DNA from: Peptococcaceae bacterium
Lineage (GTDB): Bacteria; Bacillota; Desulfitobacteriia; Desulfitobacteriales; Syntrophobotulaceae
DNA: 64,000 nucleotides
Assembly: GCA_012839895.1 (NCBI GenBank)
Contig: DUML01000070.1
Span: 1-64,000, forward strand
Direction of reading: 5' to 3'
Below the pieces are notes generated by a model. It saw only the letters and a program-made list of their open reading frames with translations. It was not told where the DNA came from and searched no databases. This document shows positions 63,301-64,000 of this stretch, in pieces. Each line of letters starts with the position of its first letter. Position 1 is the stretch's first letter. The translations under genes were made by a program, and so were the position numbers.

Positions 63301-64000
63301 GGGGCACCCGGACTGGAGTTTAAAGGCAATACCATTATCATCGAGGGACAGTTCACTTTTGAACGGGGAGTGGTCATGTCCGATGAGTCGAAGCTGATAT
63401 TTGACAGTTCTAACTCTACTATCACCCGAACTGAAGGCAACTGGTGGGAGGACGGATTTAAAGTCGGCGATCTGATTACGGTTACCGGAACCTGGTATAA
63501 CGACAAGGACTACCAGATTGCCGCCATCAGTCCTGACGGCAAAGTTTTGACCCTGGCACCGGGCAGCGTCCTGGCGGATGAAGTTGCCGACGGTTCCAGT
63601 CTGATTGAGGAACTCGCAGGAAACTTTACCCTGGATGATAACACCGACGGTATTCTGACTTTAAGGCGGGAAGACGGCGGGACAGGTTGGAGCTGGACTG
63701 ACCTAGGACTATTAACAGGTGACTATATAACATTTACCTTGACAGATGATGAGGGTCAAAGTTACGAGCAAAAATATCAAATTACCGGTATTGACGAGGC
63801 TGTTCTTTCTCTCAATGCCTTCGTGGGAGAAATTGACCCTGAGAATCTTGCGACAGTAACTCTGGAGAAACCGGCCAGGAAAATAATCATCAGGTTTAAA
63901 GACAGCCAGGCTAATGACAGGGTTACTTATGACGGCGGTGAATCGGGTCAATCTCTTACAGAACTTGGTTTTGCCGTAGGTGATTATTTTACAATTCTCA
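54385..64000 (+). CDS. Giant secreted repetitive adhesin (3' end beyond window)
   Basis: This is one open frame of at least 3205 codons with no stop before the window end. Order: signal peptide (1-41, cleavage after AYA); an Asp/Glu-rich low-complexity stalk (about 43-225); one carboxypeptidase-regulatory or CNA-B-like domain (VDPYGTVYDAITKQAIAEAT, about 228-318); a lead-in; then from about 530 to 2940 some 35 repeats of roughly 65-70 residues, each with a Gly/Ala-rich core (AGGxxxGGxAGxGxAxxxN) and a motif like NTxxAYIxxSxV; then a second repeat type (VGDxIT, about 3025 on). The layout resembles LktA-family filamentous adhesins and is probably a beta-helix. ATG 54385 follows a G-rich site. 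Surface attachment or biofilm is inferred. Confidence 0.88.
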   Translation, partial: MSVFLASGRNNKVQKSILIFFLIAVGALFLLFFSPASKAYAAIEDSVAELSSGDSSSEETSQEGEGDFYSEGSPSGEEGQGDIDGKCPDEEGTADGSQESTTGGFVEGTIGGGDSDGEPAAEEVQAEEEGSPENGEAGEEDDAAHGLATDDNAAEDNAAEDNAADEQSGAAEDEDSEAEGDSDAEVNSEESDEKELNSEQDAAQDAEQDADQKDNQEANQENNTVNTLVDPYGTVYDAITKQAIAEATVSLEQLLDGEYVAYGNAGDGLPYDCIDGTYNFVFEIGDYRITASAEGYLSYTWSFSQTDDTKHKIDFYLVPQKKDESGNWVVDGEENPVADSITSGWCSFDNKVIIDRDIYSPGQDIEIRAPNGENGEAEEEPFTSITVNEGVTISTRRLAEGETDQAAGISGGDSGDILLLAPEITIGKNAKILAHVINPEGSAYTAGNITLRAHKIADYDWEDILHYNNDITKTEINILDGAHIQGGVVTLTAISDNTVIFSDIVPGEGGPTEDALLDWGIETGIEFLEEFSLIGGVAISKATSLITLGVGSQIFALSLLAESLAYIDARTAPFGLGAGVAVAIGESEAQINIKGKITTSGNCTLRSLADNTILANGSASTAIGGVAVGVAVSVLNSKSYVLAADSSEFSVGGSLTLEAKTIDRNCTMGVSATGPDGKLGAAVAVSYEYGDTQAYLDGKADVTGNITVNALMEKQKINSSVVGIPTTRNGVNAAAGVNTNCQNDILAETKSKILGKVKSFIWGGLKDLVGKKSEEANDKTGDQTRAFEMAAAVAVYSDTNLVKARIGNPEAAQKAAVQSKGFITVNAKAESQPYMIAIATVKEPADTSNPPAGGSGNPAGGSEDATGVKFAGSAAVAIGMFTNEVVSYVGKGSAVDAAKDLTVKAEALNEYDFAYGQNIIEIWNKVFTSTDDGRQTVVTDDIIEVKEGHSAGGEAGNLYKYIGTDPLTVDLDQVDFSNTVLWKDLGSAWKYRTLEFIRVLTTYLDSNFGLADNLVNTWTQSTANGANVSLCGAVTLIDLDNTAHAYFDSDVKVNQNSAADYRTGDQQVAVESVSTNELINFGGNIQFPGITGPGKTWKPEVHFGGPGAGGETAAVGGTVVLIDLNNISKAEIKDGALLYGDNLKVTADNNVFVVTVCASGGQSGTFGLNGTFSLINIDNTTLAQIANGARIVVGTKALPGRTESLLVRANDQSFLINLAGGVAVSNNIGIGASVAINNISRNTQSVVGNFLEDTASDKPDLPDLTINALGSVAIEALNDGYLLSVGLAAADSMEKTPDPGNKKSAPQGNGNYGVGVSAEVVLNNLNDTVLAYIRLASLHSTNLVISARNRTKIIAAGGSVAIVTKDGTSVGLAGSYTQNTITNVTRALIDKSDLNLTGDLTLEAESKEEIISVTASGSGSTSTESASVAGQVSVNIISSVTEASIINQAVISAANVTLTAADNSSIFAIAGALAYGGQAGFGTAVACNDIYTELPGESNPRQANAVKASIQNSDVTAGGKIELEARSNNKILAITAAVGASKGNMALAASFSLNTIETNTLAYIIGKKSTGIMAAGAVTLNAVNNSSILAVAGGLSFAKTASLGLAASYNEIANTLAAYIGEGTAAVQETILKAGSLSLNALADSSILSIAVGGGAGGKAAINGSVSINTINNSVSAYIINSKVEAQTAVSLSAKDQSEIGSIAGAVGGSKTAAIGAALAVNYIGGFGSSGISHRVLSYIENSRVVVTDGTIRLLAQSDAIIKSISAAGGGGGKAAVYGAVSLNFINTEIAAYIKDCLSPAGIPETERKLVKASGNIILDAIDNSAVSVIAGDVAGAGTGAVGAAIAIIFIGNGSLTSFDKYINNDEYTDAGEESESQNFSYDQPTFTDDSKVRAFIYNSHVESTNGSVNITAKANAAIFNISAGAGVGGKAGLQGSVSVNYLRTAVSAYIQNARVEAGEDIILKALTEKRTTIPKSALQAEWAEGEVGTFDGGGDDEGEADSLETQPNSPESLTNIQAIAGAVAGGGAAGIGAAVAVNHLENTYSAYVLASTLSAARDITLSADCLAGIETVSAAAAGAGTFAAAGSVSLNYVKDTILAFISASNVTAGNVDSEGSIKVQARDISSIKSVSGQINFSGAAGLGAAAAYNEITNTVKAYVGDSQAGKTVLRAGGDVIIQSRSTATISTIGAGGSFGAYFGGSATVVINLITDQVYAYFINADVTAEGNVYLLAESSNATNSYGGSFGGGAVGFGAADIVNILKNTTKAYIEQSIVKAQGNGAAVGVPDWDEDGNRQTSAQEVNGLIVIASNQEAITVYSGSVGAGFGGISGQVSTNIIENRTEAYIDSSTINTDGSKGQWVILRAVQSTGTRIYAGSLAAGGAAVGGAVDATIITNTTSAYLKNSTVYALKGVEVKALTGLHPLGDSGQLSIIIAGTSLSGMFSLAGAVSVIVTENTNEAYIQRSEIYSLGSIKVFSSHNVKMDIYGGTVSGSGFVGAGGTVIVSSLKNISRAEVKGSKLNAREAIEIKARSRDNIAVKVGTAGVGLAGGGVAGAVSVILVETTTEASVGSDEDKDSEINQDSRFRPGGMYAPTESTAEPLVPSTQTVLIQADNRTEVETIGGALGAGLSLGLGASIDYISILNRTVAMVGGGTKVYARGNINLEALSEKVVDSAVYSIGGGLFGISGAVSIICVGSPISSEGSGEFDSSLRDQINGDISPNSRLEYKDENGNTKSRLPGDSLGLQVAELISNAKGADVNGALAPDLDTANKITAAFVENAGSAASRAEIVSGEQITIHARNENDLTSRPNNAAAGMLSAGGTFGYINTNENTKAYFGDYGYLRAKNITIKAESFDQADVLCMSAAAALVGGVHAYFALADVQPVISAYIGNHTDVVALTNIQIDAEVTPNVATKVQNVTVTGAVDVGMSRAEVTVEPQVTAWVGDYARIIAGPQAVSGNPSLTLISRGKLTGAPGLEFKGNTIIIEGQFTFERGVVMSDESKLIFDSSNSTITRTEGNWWEDGFKVGDLITVTGTWYNDKDYQIAAISPDGKVLTLAPGSVLADEVADGSSLIEELAGNFTLDDNTDGILTLRREDGGTGWSWTDLGLLTGDYITFTLTDDEGQSYEQKYQITGIDEAVLSLNAFVGEIDPENLATVTLEKPARKIIIRFKDSQANDRVTYDGGESGQSLTELGFAVGDYFTIL
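54835..54879 (+). repeat. Three tandem copies of a 15-bp unit in the acidic stalk
   Basis: GATAATGCAGCCGAA occurs at 54835, 54850 and 54865 (last copy ends GAC), encoding DNAAE. The copies are in frame, so gain or loss changes stalk length without breaking the gene. Confidence 0.9.

Overview
The window looks like chromosome of an endospore-forming, Gram-positive Clostridia-type Firmicute. The evidence is the conserved order ywmB-like / murA / spoIID / spoIIID / mbl, a second conserved block hpf / secA / prfB / split transketolase / ftsE / ftsX / M23 hydrolase / ctpA / uvrB / uvrA, frequent GTG and TTG starts behind strong GGAGG-type ribosome sites, a DinR-type LexA box, and sites resembling sigma-E and sigma-H promoters. 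Nearly all genes run on the + strand. No tRNA, rRNA, CRISPR array, intact insertion sequence or phage gene was seen.

Layout. 1-3.2 kb: hflX, an MFS exporter and a tiny basic-protein ORF. 3.4-8.2 kb: sporulation and cell-shape genes. 8.3-12.1 kb: surface-polysaccharide genes (TagA-type transferase, GT4 glycosyltransferase on the minus strand, O-antigen-ligase-like membrane protein, one unknown). 12.2-14.8 kb: comFA and comFC. 14.8-15.1 kb: a non-coding stretch with a cluster of DnaA boxes. 15.1-17.7 kb: a polar amino-acid ABC transporter. 17.8-28.3 kb: hpf, secA, prfB (programmed frameshift), transketolase halves, ftsEX with its M23 hydrolase, and ctpA. 28.3-34.9 kb: an uncharacterised P-loop ATPase, then LexA-controlled uvrB and uvrA.

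The second half is more accessory. 35-41.2 kb: an OmpR-type two-component pair with a Met/Gly-rich sensor loop, an alpha/beta hydrolase, a creatinase-like protein with altered metal ligands, a Crp/Fnr regulator and an exported DUF2680-type protein. 41.3-48.1 kb is the most novel module: an ECF sigma factor translationally overlapping a 1747-residue single-pass protein. Its cytoplasmic N-terminus looks like an anti-sigma domain and its exterior is an alpha-2-macroglobulin lacking the thioester cysteine; an exported Memo-family lipoprotein overlaps its end. 48.2-53.4 kb: a LysM-M14 peptidoglycan endopeptidase (minus), an orphan F420-ligase-like protein and a 7TM histidine kinase with NarL-type regulator. 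53.4-54.4 kb is a decayed stretch with remnants of a LuxR-type regulator and a surface protein. From 54385 to the window end runs one uninterrupted reading frame of at least 3205 codons encoding a repetitive secreted adhesin with an acidic stalk.

The common theme is the cell envelope: wall synthesis and remodelling, secretion, surface polysaccharide, proteins that sense or act outside the membrane, and a giant surface protein. All assignments come from reading motifs and gene order; no database search was possible.
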